A DNA stretch of 25,152 nt from Bacteroidales bacterium (GCA_023231065.1 JALNWE010000043.1:1-25152); one strand, 5' to 3'; positions 1-8,220 are shown, counted from the first letter of the stretch. Made by a program: numbers and translations. Notes: generated from the sequence alone by a model not told the origin.

Positions 1-31
1 AACATGCCATAAAAATACTACTTTTTAGACC

Positions 32-56
32 TGGGACACCCAAAATGGGTGTCCCA
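32..56. repeat. Perfect 11-bp hairpin, REP- or terminator-like
   Basis: Arms at 32-42 (TGGGACACCCA) and 46-56 (TGGGTGTCCCA) are perfectly complementary around a three-base AAA loop. A run of A follows the stem and a run of T precedes it on the plus strand. This is the reverse of a normal intrinsic terminator on either strand, so termination is possible but not clearly supported. The gene it belongs to lies outside the window. Confidence 0.6.
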
Positions 57-137
57 AAAATCACATTTGCATGTAATATAGGTAGTTAACTTGTTTCAGG
101 AAATGTATGTGTCGAAGTCAGGAAATAGCGCTAAACC

Positions 138-243
138 CTCCCTTCTCCTTGCATATCGGGTTGAAATGGTGATGGATCCTCCCTTCTCCTTGCATATTGG
201 GTTGAAATGGTGATGGATTCTCCCTTCTCCTTCAGGAGAAGGG
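138..243. repeat. 41-bp tandem repeat ending in a REP-like palindrome
   Basis: Two near-identical 41-bp copies (138-178 and 179-219) begin CTCCCTTCTCCTTG. They differ by one C/T change in the middle and one at the end. A third copy starts at 220 but after 13 bases switches into the other arm of a palindrome: 222-231 (CCCTTCTCCT) pairs perfectly with 234-243 (AGGAGAAGGG). The array lies just past the 3' end of the minus-strand acyl-CoA synthetase gene (stop at 267), so its hairpin could protect or end that transcript. The rest of 1-266 shows no coding potential. Confidence 0.75.
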
Positions 244-266
244 TCAGGGGATGAGGTGAACCACGA

Positions 267-2324
267 TCAGCGCTTCAGACAGATCCTTGCATCTACAGCA
301 ACCACTTTTGTTTCGGATCCCAGCAGAGGGTTGAAGTCCAGTTCGGTTATTTCCGGCGCCGCCTGCAACAAAGCCGAAAGGCGGACCATTACCTCTGCAA
401 ATAACAATTCATTTACCCCTTTCTGTCCCCTGACGCCCTGAATGATCTTGTAGCTTTTCAGGCTACGGATCATCTGAAGCGCTTCCGATTGGTTTAACGG
501 AGATAAACCGGCTGCAATATCTTTCAATACTTCAATAAAGATGCCTCCCATCCCACAGAGGATCAGATGCCCGAATTTCGGTTCAAGTTTAGCGCCTGCA
601 AAAAGTTCAGTCCCCGTCAACATGGGTTGGATGAGAACGGCCGTTGTATCCTTGATCCGGATCATCCGTTCAAATTCGCGGGCCACAGTTAAATCATCTT
701 TAACATTCAAAACCACTCCGCCAACATCCGATTTATGGACCGGCCCCACTACCTTCATTACCACGGGATATCCCAGGCGGTTAGCCCCGGCAATGGCCTC
801 GTTCGTTGAAGTCACAATGGCTTCGCCGGCCCGCGGGATGCCACTGGCATCCATCAGCCCTTGAATATTACCAGGAGAGAGATAACCATCCGGTGAAGAA
901 TCAATGATAGCCCTGATCTTTTTCAGATCGACACCGGGAACCTGACTGTCAGATAAAGATGGTTTCGGAGTAAAATAAACACGGGCCAGTGCATTACCAA
1001 ACACAACCTCATCAGGAAAGAAAACGTGTCCTTTGGAAATAAATTCATGGATTTCCGAAGCAGCTGTTAAAATCGAAGGAAGTATCGGATAAACCGGCTT
1101 TGAAGTTGTTTTCATCTTCCGGTCAAGTACATCATAAACTTCAAAAACCGTGTTGAGGCCTGGCGTTCCAAAGATCACCGCCATCCCATCTATTTCAGTG
1201 AATTTATGATCGGTATAGTCAATGATCGTCTCTAATTGCTGAGCGGTTCCGGTGGCTAAAAAGTCAATGGGATTGGCAACAGATGAACCGGGGAATAACT
1301 GGGCAAGCAACTCTTTGCTTGCAGAATTGTCGATATGGGGCACATTCATGCCTCCATTCGACAGCACATCTGTGAGCATGACGGCAGGCCCGCCTGCATG
1401 GGTAATGATGGCCATGTTTTTTCCTTTCAGTTCAGGAAAAGTAAATACCGATGCCACATTGATGAGATCTTCACGCCCATAGCAACGAACAATTCCAGCT
1501 TTTCTGAAAAGGGCATCCACCGCGACATCAGGACTGGCCAATGCACCGGTATGGGAAGAAGCGGCCCGGCTACCTGCCTCAGAAGAACCTGCTTTTACCG
1601 CCGCGATCTTACATCCTTTTCTGATCAGTGAAGAAGCATGTTCAAGCAACATCCCCGGCTTCGAAATGGTTTCTATATACAGCAACTTAATCTTTGAGCT
1701 TGTATCAGGATCGAAGCTCTCGTCAAGATGAGCGAGGATCTCTTCTACTCCTAACTGAGCGCTGTTCCCGACTGAAAAAACCTGAGAAAATGTCAGTCCT
1801 TTCTGGATCCCGGCTTCCATGATGAAAACTGCCGTGGCGCCGGAACCGGATATAAAATCGCATCCTTTTGAGTTCAGTACCGGGACCGGTTTAGTAAAGA
1901 TACCGGTATAATCCGGGGTCAGTACGCCGATGCAATTCGGTCCGATAAGGGATCCCCCTACCCTGTTAATGATTTCAACAACCTTTTGTTCCAGCAATTT
2001 ACCTTCTTCGTTTTCTTCGCTGAAGCCGGCAGATAAAATGATAAAACCCCGCGTATTTTTCCTGGTTGCAAGCAATTCTATTGAATCAGGGATAAATTTG
2101 GCAGCGATGGCCAGAATCGCCAGGTCAACCTGAGGAAGTTGGGCCGGGTCCCGGAAACTACGGATACCCTGAACTTCGGTTTCCTTCAGGTTGGTAACAT
2201 ATATTTCCCCCTTAAATTTACCTTCGATCAGGTTACGGAGAACTGCTCCGCCGGGTTTATGAACATCATTGGAACCGCCAATAACTACAATACTCTTGGG
2301 GTTCAGGAGTGCAGGATGGATCAT
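267..2324 (-). CDS. ADP-forming acetate/acyl-CoA synthetase, fused alpha-beta
   Basis: The 685-residue protein has the fused layout of NDP-forming acyl-CoA synthetases, which convert acyl-CoA + ADP + phosphate to acid + CoA + ATP. An N-terminal CoA-binding Rossmann domain starts almost at residue 1 (VVIGGSND at 13-20; GPNCIGV at 128-134). Succinyl-CoA-ligase-like domains follow, with the phosphorylated histidine in SSHTGALA (His258). From about residue 465 there is an ATP-grasp domain (MKVVGPVHKSDVGGV). Length and domain order match fused ADP-forming acetyl-CoA synthetases, so acetate overflow with substrate-level ATP formation is likely, but acyl specificity cannot be read from sequence. It lies 84 bp after the DUF1295 gene on the same strand. 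No TAnnTTTG box is seen in that gap, so it is probably cotranscribed. Confidence 0.9.
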   Translation of the reverse strand: MIHPALLNPKSIVVIGGSNDVHKPGGAVLRNLIEGKFKGEIYVTNLKETEVQGIRSFRDPAQLPQVDLAILAIAAKFIPDSIELLATRKNTRGFIILSAGFSEENEEGKLLEQKVVEIINRVGGSLIGPNCIGVLTPDYTGIFTKPVPVLNSKGCDFISGSGATAVFIMEAGIQKGLTFSQVFSVGNSAQLGVEEILAHLDESFDPDTSSKIKLLYIETISKPGMLLEHASSLIRKGCKIAAVKAGSSEAGSRAASSHTGALASPDVAVDALFRKAGIVRCYGREDLINVASVFTFPELKGKNMAIITHAGGPAVMLTDVLSNGGMNVPHIDNSASKELLAQLFPGSSVANPIDFLATGTAQQLETIIDYTDHKFTEIDGMAVIFGTPGLNTVFEVYDVLDRKMKTTSKPVYPILPSILTAASEIHEFISKGHVFFPDEVVFGNALARVYFTPKPSLSDSQVPGVDLKKIRAIIDSSPDGYLSPGNIQGLMDASGIPRAGEAIVTSTNEAIAGANRLGYPVVMKVVGPVHKSDVGGVVLNVKDDLTVAREFERMIRIKDTTAVLIQPMLTGTELFAGAKLEPKFGHLILCGMGGIFIEVLKDIAAGLSPLNQSEALQMIRSLKSYKIIQGVRGQKGVNELLFAEVMVRLSALLQAAPEITELDFNPLLGSETKVVAVDARICLKR

Positions 2325-2408
2325 GGGATTTTTTTTCTGCTAAATTATTAAATAATCCCGTTGGGAGCGCCACAATTCCTTGCAACGGCCAGGGACTTTC
2401 AATACAGG

Positions 2409-3167
2409 TCAGAAGAATTTTACGAAAGGGATGAAAGGAGCAGTCCTGGCTTTGTATTCTTTCCACCCTGGCCGGTCTTTAAATTTCTTCTCAACCAGGG
2501 GCGTTCCTGAAACATAACGGAGCAAAAGGGTGATGACAAACGGGCTGACCAGGGTGTACCACCCGTGCGGAAGGCTCAGGGAATACATTGAAAATCCAGT
2601 CCAGATCAGTGATTCGCCGAAATAATTAGGATGACGGGTGAGCGCCCATAATCCAGTGGATAATATTTTCCCATGGTTTGCTGGATCATTTTTAAAATTG
2701 GTTAACTGGTAGTCGCCAACCGCTTCGAAATAGAATCCGACACCAAAGAGCAAAAGGCCCAGTGAATCCCATATTCCTAAAGGCCCTCCGGAATTAAAGC
2801 CTATATACCAAAGAGGGGCCGATATGATCAACATGAAAAAGCCCTGTAACATGAAGATCTGAAAATAGCTACGGACGATAAACCACTTCCAGGTTTCGCG
2901 CCATTTTTTATATCGGAAGTTTTCTCCGTTTCCCATATTACGCATCATGATGTGGTGCGATAACCGTATTCCCCAGAGTAAGACCAGCACACAAACAATC
3001 ATCTTCCGGAGATCTGTTTCGCCGGATTGGACCACAGCATAAAGGGTCACTAAAATAAATCCTATCCCCCAGAAAGTATCCGCGATCGAGTTGTTCTTTT
3101 TTATCAATGCAACGATAAAAATAAGGGTCATATAAAGGAAGATCACAAGGGCAATTTCGAGAACCAT
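2409..3167 (-). CDS. DUF1295 (steroid 5-alpha-reductase-like) membrane protein
   Basis: This 252-residue polytopic membrane protein matches the DUF1295 family, related to steroid 5-alpha reductases and isoprenylcysteine methyltransferases. The diagnostic C-terminal half has GLWALTRHPNYFGE (about residues 172-185), then a hydrophobic segment and the ending VSGTPLVEKKFKDRPGWKEY, the usual signature of NAD(P)H- or SAM-binding members. About six to seven membrane segments can be seen. A 65-bp gap separates it from the DAK2/DegV gene, with which it is probably cotranscribed. A lipid reductase or methyltransferase role in the inner membrane is inferred from the family; the substrate is unknown. Confidence 0.85.
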   Translation of the reverse strand: MVLEIALVIFLYMTLIFIVALIKKNNSIADTFWGIGFILVTLYAVVQSGETDLRKMIVCVLVLLWGIRLSHHIMMRNMGNGENFRYKKWRETWKWFIVRSYFQIFMLQGFFMLIISAPLWYIGFNSGGPLGIWDSLGLLLFGVGFYFEAVGDYQLTNFKNDPANHGKILSTGLWALTRHPNYFGESLIWTGFSMYSLSLPHGWYTLVSPFVITLLLRYVSGTPLVEKKFKDRPGWKEYKARTAPFIPFVKFF

Positions 3168-3192
3168 CTTAAGGAATTTACGATTTACACTT

Positions 3193-3220
3193 GACGGATG
3201 ACAGATGACGGATAACGGAT
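3193..3220. repeat. Heptamer array, four units of RACRGAT
   Basis: Four contiguous 7-bp units read GACGGAT, GACAGAT, GACGGAT, AACGGAT. They fill most of the 65-bp gap between the DUF1295 gene (start 3167) and the stop of the DAK2/DegV gene (3233). The unit junctions create TGA on the plus strand. This is one of several heptamer arrays at gene boundaries in the window. Confidence 0.75.
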
Positions 3221-3232
3221 TTTTACGGGTTG

Positions 3233-5035
3233 TTATTCGAGCATCAAAGATATGCAGGTTACGCCGGGCCCGACATTCGCAACAAGGACCGGGGATGCAT
3301 GGTCAATGAAAAGAGGTTTTTTACCGGTCAGTTTTTCCATTTCTTCTGCAAAAAAATGAGCTGTTTCAGGATTGTTGGCATGGGTTACCGTATATCCCCA
3401 GATAGGGTTCTTCTCAGCAATCCCGGCAACATCACGCATGATTTTTTTCCTGCTGCCGTTAACAGTGAGGGATTTTTTAAGCATTTTGGCTTTCCCTTCG
3501 TCGTCGAGAAAAAGAATTGGTTTTATATCCAGCGCTTTTGCAATGAAACTTTTCCATGGATTGACACGGCCAGTTTTGACAATGTATTTTAGAGTCGTCA
3601 CAAAGATGCGCAATTGAGATTTCATCAACCATTCATCCATCTTCGACATGATTTCATCGTGTGAGGCTCCGTTTTCCAAAGCCTGGGCCATACGCAATAC
3701 AAGAAGCCCCAGCCCCCCTGAAGTGGAGCGGGAATTGATCACATCGATCCGTTTTTGGGCCCTTTCCCTTACATCCTGCGCTCCTTTGCCACTGCTCGAA
3801 TAGGTACCGCTTAATGCATGGCTTATATGAATGCCAATGATCGAATTGTAATGGGTAGCGAGGTATTCATATTTGTTTTGAAACTCTTTTGAGGCAGGTT
3901 GGGCCGTGGTGGCAGGCTCTCCGGAGCTTGTAAGCATGGAATAGAACTGCGGGGGATTGAGGGTTAACCGGTCAAGAAAATAGGTGCTGCCAAAATGAAT
4001 GGTCAATGGAACAACATGGATCTGGTACTTATCGATCATCTCCTTGGGCAGGTCACAGGTTGAATCGGTAACTAAAGCAACATCTGATTTCCGGTTAAAC
4101 TGGATCTCATTCTGCATTACCATATCATCTACTTTCTGATAGGTAATATTTCCGAAATGCTGTAATTGTGAAAAAACCTCAGCCGGAAAATCGGTATGGA
4201 TATGGACCCTGAGTTTCTGTTGAGAGCCGGCAACTACCAATGAATCCCCGCAATGCTGGATAAAGTTTTTGACCTTGGATTTATCAAGTTGGGATCCATT
4301 GATAAGCGCTTCGGTACAGAAGCGGAAAGTAATCCGGTCGTGTGGCATATCCACTGATTCCATTGATTCAGCAGACGAAACAGCTTTTTTTACCATCGCT
4401 TTTTCGGCCCCCATGGTGAAAAAATCATTGATCCCTTCAAGCCAGAAAACAAATCCCTTGGCGCCGGCGTCAACCACATGGGACCGGGCCAGGACTTCCA
4501 GCCTTTGGGTGGTGGAAGCCAACGATTCAAGCGCTTTATTATAAGCTGCAACAAGCAACTTTATAAAATCATCAAACCGGTCTTTCAGCTGGTACATATA
4601 ATCTGCCCAATCCTTGATCACAGTAAGGATCGTACCTTCAACCGGATTTGCAATAGCGTCATAGGCATACGCCACCGCTTTCTTCATACTTGTAGCGAAA
4701 GACTCAACATCCAGTGTTTGTTCCGCTTTAATCTCATTGCTGAAGCCATAAAGAAACTGTGCAAAAATTATCCCGGAATTGCCCCTGGCGCCAATTAAAG
4801 CAGCATCTGCAAGCGCAACGGCAGTTTGTTTGAGATTATCGGTGGGGATAATGGCATCCATGATAGAACGCATGGTAGATGCCAGATTTGTACCTGTGTC
4901 AGCATCCGCAACCGGAAAAACATTGATTTTATTGAGAAGTTTCTGTTCTTCAAAAATTCGCTGGGCACCCGCTATAAACGAATGATAAAGTTGCTTTCCA
5001 TCTAACTCCTTTATCGTATTATTTGCTTCGGTCAA
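3233..5035 (-). CDS. DAK2 (DhaL-like) - DegV fusion, probable fatty-acid kinase
   Basis: The protein joins a DhaL/DAK2 kinase half (about residues 12-310; NVFPVADADTGTN is the metal-nucleotide loop) to a DegV lipid-binding half (about 315-600; VALVTDSTCDLP, then PATTAQPA). In Firmicutes these are separate FakA and FakB proteins that phosphorylate fatty acids, so a self-contained fatty-acid kinase is likely. Loop residues usually Pro and Gly (PDGDTGTN) are Ala here. The longest frame opens with TTG at 5059, but that codon lies inside a strong -7 box (5057-5064), so it cannot be translated from that promoter. I prefer TTG at 5035 (600 residues, roughly 17-base leader); TTG at 5044 is also possible. 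No ATG exists near the expected start. Probable first gene of a unit with DUF1295 and the acyl-CoA synthetase. Confidence 0.88.
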   Translation of the reverse strand: MTEANNTIKELDGKQLYHSFIAGAQRIFEEQKLLNKINVFPVADADTGTNLASTMRSIMDAIIPTDNLKQTAVALADAALIGARGNSGIIFAQFLYGFSNEIKAEQTLDVESFATSMKKAVAYAYDAIANPVEGTILTVIKDWADYMYQLKDRFDDFIKLLVAAYNKALESLASTTQRLEVLARSHVVDAGAKGFVFWLEGINDFFTMGAEKAMVKKAVSSAESMESVDMPHDRITFRFCTEALINGSQLDKSKVKNFIQHCGDSLVVAGSQQKLRVHIHTDFPAEVFSQLQHFGNITYQKVDDMVMQNEIQFNRKSDVALVTDSTCDLPKEMIDKYQIHVVPLTIHFGSTYFLDRLTLNPPQFYSMLTSSGEPATTAQPASKEFQNKYEYLATHYNSIIGIHISHALSGTYSSSGKGAQDVRERAQKRIDVINSRSTSGGLGLLVLRMAQALENGASHDEIMSKMDEWLMKSQLRIFVTTLKYIVKTGRVNPWKSFIAKALDIKPILFLDDEGKAKMLKKSLTVNGSRKKIMRDVAGIAEKNPIWGYTVTHANNPETAHFFAEEMEKLTGKKPLFIDHASPVLVANVGPGVTCISLMLE

Positions 5036-5056
5036 GTGGCACAATATTAAGACCCG

Positions 5057-5064
5057 CAAAGGTA
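5057..5064 (-). promoter_or_regulatory. -7 promoter box for the DAK2/DegV unit
   Basis: Read on the minus strand this is TACCTTTG followed by C, a full match to the Bacteroidetes -7 consensus TAnnTTTG. Transcription should start near 5052. No -33 TTG lies at the usual 17-23 base spacing. The box overlaps the first possible TTG of the downstream frame and so helps decide the start codon. Confidence 0.65.
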
Positions 5065-5174
5065 CTATTTTTTAGTAAATGTCAGAAACTACAAAATTAA
5101 TACAGAATTAAAACAAATCTTTGCCCGATAAAAAGCAAAAAACTTCAATGCTTCTTCCCCTCAAAAATATTTTA

Positions 5175-5182
5175 TATTTTTG
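5175..5182 (+). promoter_or_regulatory. -7 promoter box for the DUF1573 gene
   Basis: TATTTTTG fits TAnnTTTG. The predicted start near 5187 gives a leader of about 41 bases before ATG 5228. A TTG at 5180 opens the reading frame 16 codons earlier but lies inside this box, which supports the ATG. Confidence 0.55.
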
Positions 5183-5227
5183 CATTGGCATTTAAACATT
5201 ATTAATAACCTAAATCTTATTATAAAC

Positions 5228-5692
5228 ATGAAAAAAATTCTTTTTTCATTTGTAGGGTTGATTTTCGCCGCCTTCTCAGTTCAAGCTCAGGATGCCGCCC
5301 CCCAACCTCAGGCCAATCCGAATGCTCCTGAAATTTCTTTTGAAAAAACAGTGCACGATTATGGAACCATTTTCCAGTCAGCCGACGGTACCTGCGAATT
5401 TAAATTCACCAACACGGGCAAAGAACCACTGATCCTGTCAAAACCTCAATCCTCGTGCGGTTGCACAGTCCCGACATGGCCTCAGGAACCCATTCTCCCC
5501 GGCAAAAGTGATGTGATCAAGGTTACTTATAATACCAATAATATTGGCCCTATCAATAAAACGGTTACCGTTACTTCCAATGCCAAAACTTCAAGAATTG
5601 TTTTGCAGATCAAGGGCGCCGTTGTAGCCAAACCGGCAACGACCGAACCGGTAAAAACTACCGACCAGGGCGCTTCCCCTCAGAGTAAGTAA
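5228..5692 (+). CDS. DUF1573 domain protein, secreted
   Basis: The ATG at 5228 gives a 154-residue protein with a clear signal peptide (MKKILFSFVGLIFAAFSVQA, cleaved near AQ-DA). The mature part is a single DUF1573 domain, an Ig-like all-beta fold very common in Bacteroidetes: FEKTVHDYGTIFQ near the start, FKFTNTGKEPLIL, the conserved cysteine motif SSCGCTVPTWP, and PGKSDVIKVTYNT. A Pro/Thr-rich tail follows. It is probably periplasmic or surface-exposed; no enzyme activity is known for the family. It has its own promoter and a hairpin after the stop. Confidence 0.9.
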   Translation: MKKILFSFVGLIFAAFSVQAQDAAPQPQANPNAPEISFEKTVHDYGTIFQSADGTCEFKFTNTGKEPLILSKPQSSCGCTVPTWPQEPILPGKSDVIKVTYNTNNIGPINKTVTVTSNAKTSRIVLQIKGAVVAKPATTEPVKTTDQGASPQSK

Positions 5693-5714
5693 AATACATC
5701 CATAACCAAAAAAC

Positions 5715-5750
5715 ATGACAGAGGCCAGCCAAAAGCTGGCTTTCCGTCAT
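5715..5750 (+). terminator. Imperfect hairpin after the DUF1573 gene
   Basis: The core stem GCCAGC (5724-5729) pairs with GCTGGC (5735-5740) over a five-base loop. An outer stem ATGAC (5715-5719) pairs with GTCAT (5746-5750), with a small internal mismatch. An AT-rich run follows, but the T tract is weak. It lies 22 bases after the DUF1573 stop and 16 bases before the aminotransferase start, so it may only partly separate the two genes. Confidence 0.5.
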
Positions 5751-5766
5751 TTATAAAAAAATAATC

Positions 5767-6972
5767 ATGCCGACGATTTCCAACCGGGGTCAAAATTGCC
5801 CTCCCTCACCAATCAGAAAACTTGTTCCATTTTCAGATGAAGCAAAAAAAAGAGGTATAAAAGTCTATCACCTTAATATCGGTCAACCTGATATTGAAAC
5901 CCCTGCCAATGTTTTGGATAAGATCCGCAATACGGATCTGAAGGTAATTGAATACAGCCATTCCGCAGGAATACTGTCCTATCGTAAAAAGCTGGTAGAA
6001 TATTACGAAAGAGTTGGAATAAAAGTGACTCCGGACGAAATGATCGTAACCACTGGCGGATCAGAAGGTATCCTGTTTGCCATGATAACCTGTTTAAACC
6101 CCGGGGATGAAATCATAATCCCTGAACCATTTTATGCCAATTATAATGGTTTTGCCGTCGAAGCCGGTGTCGTTGTAAAACCCATTGAATCCTTTATCGA
6201 CGATGGATTTGCACTCCCTCCCATGAGCGCCTTTGAGAAGGCAATTACGCCAAAAACCAAAGCCATCATGATCTGTAACCCAAATAACCCCACCGGTTAC
6301 CTGTATTCGAAAGAAGAGTTGGAGCTGCTCCGTGACATTGTTAAAAAACACGACCTGTATCTCTTTGCTGATGAGGTGTACAGGGAATTCTGCTATGATG
6401 GAAGGGAACATTTCTCAGTCATGCACCTGGAAGGCATCGATCAGAATGTCGTACTCCTTGACTCCATTTCAAAGCGTTACAGCGCCTGCGGGGTCCGTAT
6501 TGGTGTGCTGATCTCCAAGAATAAAGCCATTATGTCTACGGCCATGAAACTCGCCCAGGCCCGGCTCAGCCCTCCTACCTTTGGCCAGATTGCAGGCGAA
6601 GAAGCAGTCAATACACCCGGAAGCTATCTCACTGCAGTCCTTGCTGAATATGTGCGCCGCCGTAATATCGTGGTAGAATCGATCAATAAAATGGAGGGCT
6701 GTTTCTGCCCTAACCCGGGAGGCGCTTTCTATGCCGTTGCAAGGCTCCCCATCGACGATTCCGACAAATTCTGCCAATGGTTGCTTGAACATTTCAACTT
6801 TGAAGGCCAGACTGTCATGTTAGCCCCGGCAACCGGATTTTATTCCACCCCCGGCCGCGGTAAAAACGAAGTGCGTATCAGCTATGTGCTTAAAGTAGAC
6901 GATCTGAAAAACGCCATGAAATGCCTTGAGGAAGCGTTGAAAAGCTATCCTGGAAAAACCATTGACCATTGA
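5767..6972 (+). CDS. PLP-dependent class I aminotransferase
   Basis: A 401-residue fold-type I aminotransferase of the aspartate/aromatic aminotransferase group. Visible landmarks are NIGQPDIETP (about 37-46), TTGGSEG for the PLP phosphate (about 96-102), the active-site stretch CNPNNPTGY, DEVYREF with the PLP-ring Asp, SISKRYSACGVRIG with the Schiff-base Lys, and RISYV near the C-terminus holding the substrate-carboxylate Arg. Amino-acid specificity cannot be assigned. The last codons (IDH-stop) are read from the first units of a 7-bp tandem array, so the array has supplied or replaced the native end. It starts 74 bp after the DUF1573 stop and no -7 box is seen, so partial cotranscription is possible. 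Confidence 0.92.
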   Translation: MPTISNRGQNCPPSPIRKLVPFSDEAKKRGIKVYHLNIGQPDIETPANVLDKIRNTDLKVIEYSHSAGILSYRKKLVEYYERVGIKVTPDEMIVTTGGSEGILFAMITCLNPGDEIIIPEPFYANYNGFAVEAGVVVKPIESFIDDGFALPPMSAFEKAITPKTKAIMICNPNNPTGYLYSKEELELLRDIVKKHDLYLFADEVYREFCYDGREHFSVMHLEGIDQNVVLLDSISKRYSACGVRIGVLISKNKAIMSTAMKLAQARLSPPTFGQIAGEEAVNTPGSYLTAVLAEYVRRRNIVVESINKMEGCFCPNPGGAFYAVARLPIDDSDKFCQWLLEHFNFEGQTVMLAPATGFYSTPGRGKNEVRISYVLKVDDLKNAMKCLEEALKSYPGKTIDH

Positions 6973-6995
6973 CCATTGACCATTGACTATTGATA
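6958..6995. repeat. ATTGACC heptamer array (5 units)
   Basis: After a partial ACC, the units are ATTGACC three times (6961-6981), ATTGACT (6982-6988) and ATTGATA (6989-6995). The array lies between the convergent aminotransferase and NamZ genes and contains the aminotransferase stop codon (6970-6972). Each unit carries TGA and the 7-bp period puts it in all three plus frames. The same unit recurs at 20424-20510. Confidence 0.85.
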
Positions 6996-6998
6996 ATG

Positions 6999-8198
6999 TC
7001 ATTCCGGGTATAAAAGATATTTTTTTCTGATCTTCTTAAATTCATTGATTCCGGGTTCCCAGCTTTTCCGGATTTCATCCTCGGTTTTTCCCTGTTGGAT
7101 TTCTTTTCTCAACTGGTCAGTCCCGGCAAGCTGATCAAAATAGGGAGTAAAAAAGCTGGTATCTGATCCTAAATCTTTGAATGTGTCAAGGAGCCACAAA
7201 AGATGGATCCTCCCTTCCTTCTGATTTTCATTCTTTGCGCCTTCCTTCAGGTTTTTCCCATAACAGGTCTTGCCTTCAAAGGGAGGATGAAGGCTCATGC
7301 CCGGAATGCTGCGGGGTACAAAAGAAAAAGTATCCGTACGGAGACCCGGATGGCCAAAAACCTCAAAAGGATGATCGGTCCCTCTTCCGACACTGACCGT
7401 TGTCCCCTCGAAAAAGCACAGGGACGGATATAAAAGAATGGCATTCATGGTTGTAAGGTTGGGCGAAGGCCTTTCCATGATACTGACACGGGTATGATGG
7501 GTGTAATTTTGCAAGGGGATGATCTGTAACAGACATCGGATCCCATTCTTCATCCATCCTTCTCCGTTAACCATTTGCGCATATTCCCCGATGGTCATCC
7601 CGTAAACAACAGGTACCGGATGAAGTCCGATAAAAGAAGCATACTTCTTTTTCAGGACCGGTCCATCAATATAGAAACCATTTGGATTGGGCCGGTCGAG
7701 CGCCAGGATGGGAATATGTTTTTCACCGCAAGCCTCCATCACATAAGTGAGCGTTGACAGGTAGGTAAAAAAACGGGCGCCGACATCCTGAAGATCAAAG
7801 ACGACAAGGTCGATATCCTCCAGGTCTTCCGGAAGCGGTTTCTTATGTTTTCCGTACAACGAAATCACCCGGATGCCAGTAGCGGCATCTATTTCATCTT
7901 CTACCAATTGACCGGCTTCTGTTTGTCCCCTGAACCCATGTTCCGGGGACAATATCCTGTCAATATCCAACCCCATCCTGTACAGGGTATCTACCAGGTT
8001 AACTGCGCGGGGACCATGGCTATTCATGATTACCGAAGCTTGGTTGGCAACAACGGCAAGGCGTTTCCCGCGGAGTATCGGCAAATACCTGTCCGTCTGC
8101 TGAGCGCCGGTCATGACCTGCGATTTCAGTAAGCCCGGACCCATCAAAACCAAACAGGCAACCAGGCGTAAAAGATGGTTTTTGAAAGCCATTTGCAT
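6999..8198 (-). CDS. namZ: NamZ-type exo-beta-N-acetylmuramidase (DUF1343), secreted
   Basis: The 399-residue protein belongs to the DUF1343/YbbC family, whose characterised members NamZ (CAZy GH171) release MurNAc from the non-reducing end of peptidoglycan fragments. Seen here: a signal peptide (residues 1 to about 27, MAFKNHLLRLVACLVLMG then LLKSQ), AVVANQASV, LSPEHGFRG (EHGFRG at 86-91), FDLQDVGARFFTY (134-146), LDRPNPNG, and SVGRGTDHPFEVFG in the C-terminal part. Start may be ATG 8198 or ATG 8192, two codons later. The protein should act outside the cytoplasm in cell-wall turnover. It is transcribed divergently from the permease and convergently with the aminotransferase. Confidence 0.88.
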   Translation of the reverse strand: MQMAFKNHLLRLVACLVLMGPGLLKSQVMTGAQQTDRYLPILRGKRLAVVANQASVIMNSHGPRAVNLVDTLYRMGLDIDRILSPEHGFRGQTEAGQLVEDEIDAATGIRVISLYGKHKKPLPEDLEDIDLVVFDLQDVGARFFTYLSTLTYVMEACGEKHIPILALDRPNPNGFYIDGPVLKKKYASFIGLHPVPVVYGMTIGEYAQMVNGEGWMKNGIRCLLQIIPLQNYTHHTRVSIMERPSPNLTTMNAILLYPSLCFFEGTTVSVGRGTDHPFEVFGHPGLRTDTFSFVPRSIPGMSLHPPFEGKTCYGKNLKEGAKNENQKEGRIHLLWLLDTFKDLGSDTSFFTPYFDQLAGTDQLRKEIQQGKTEDEIRKSWEPGINEFKKIRKKYLLYPE

Positions 8199-8212
8199 CA
8201 GCCTTTATCTTT

Positions 8213-8220
8213 CAAATTTA
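8213..8220 (-). promoter_or_regulatory. -7 promoter box for namZ
   Basis: On the minus strand this reads TAAATTTG, a match to TAnnTTTG. The predicted start near 8208 gives a leader of about 10-16 bases. It abuts the oppositely facing box at 8223-8230, with two bases between them. No clear -33 TTG. Confidence 0.5.

Noticed and set aside
32..56. Intrinsic terminator
   Set aside because: Hairpin is strong but no T tract follows on either strand. Kept as a repeat only.
6094..6411. 105-codon minus frame opposite the aminotransferase
   Set aside because: It is an antisense shadow of a well-supported gene.
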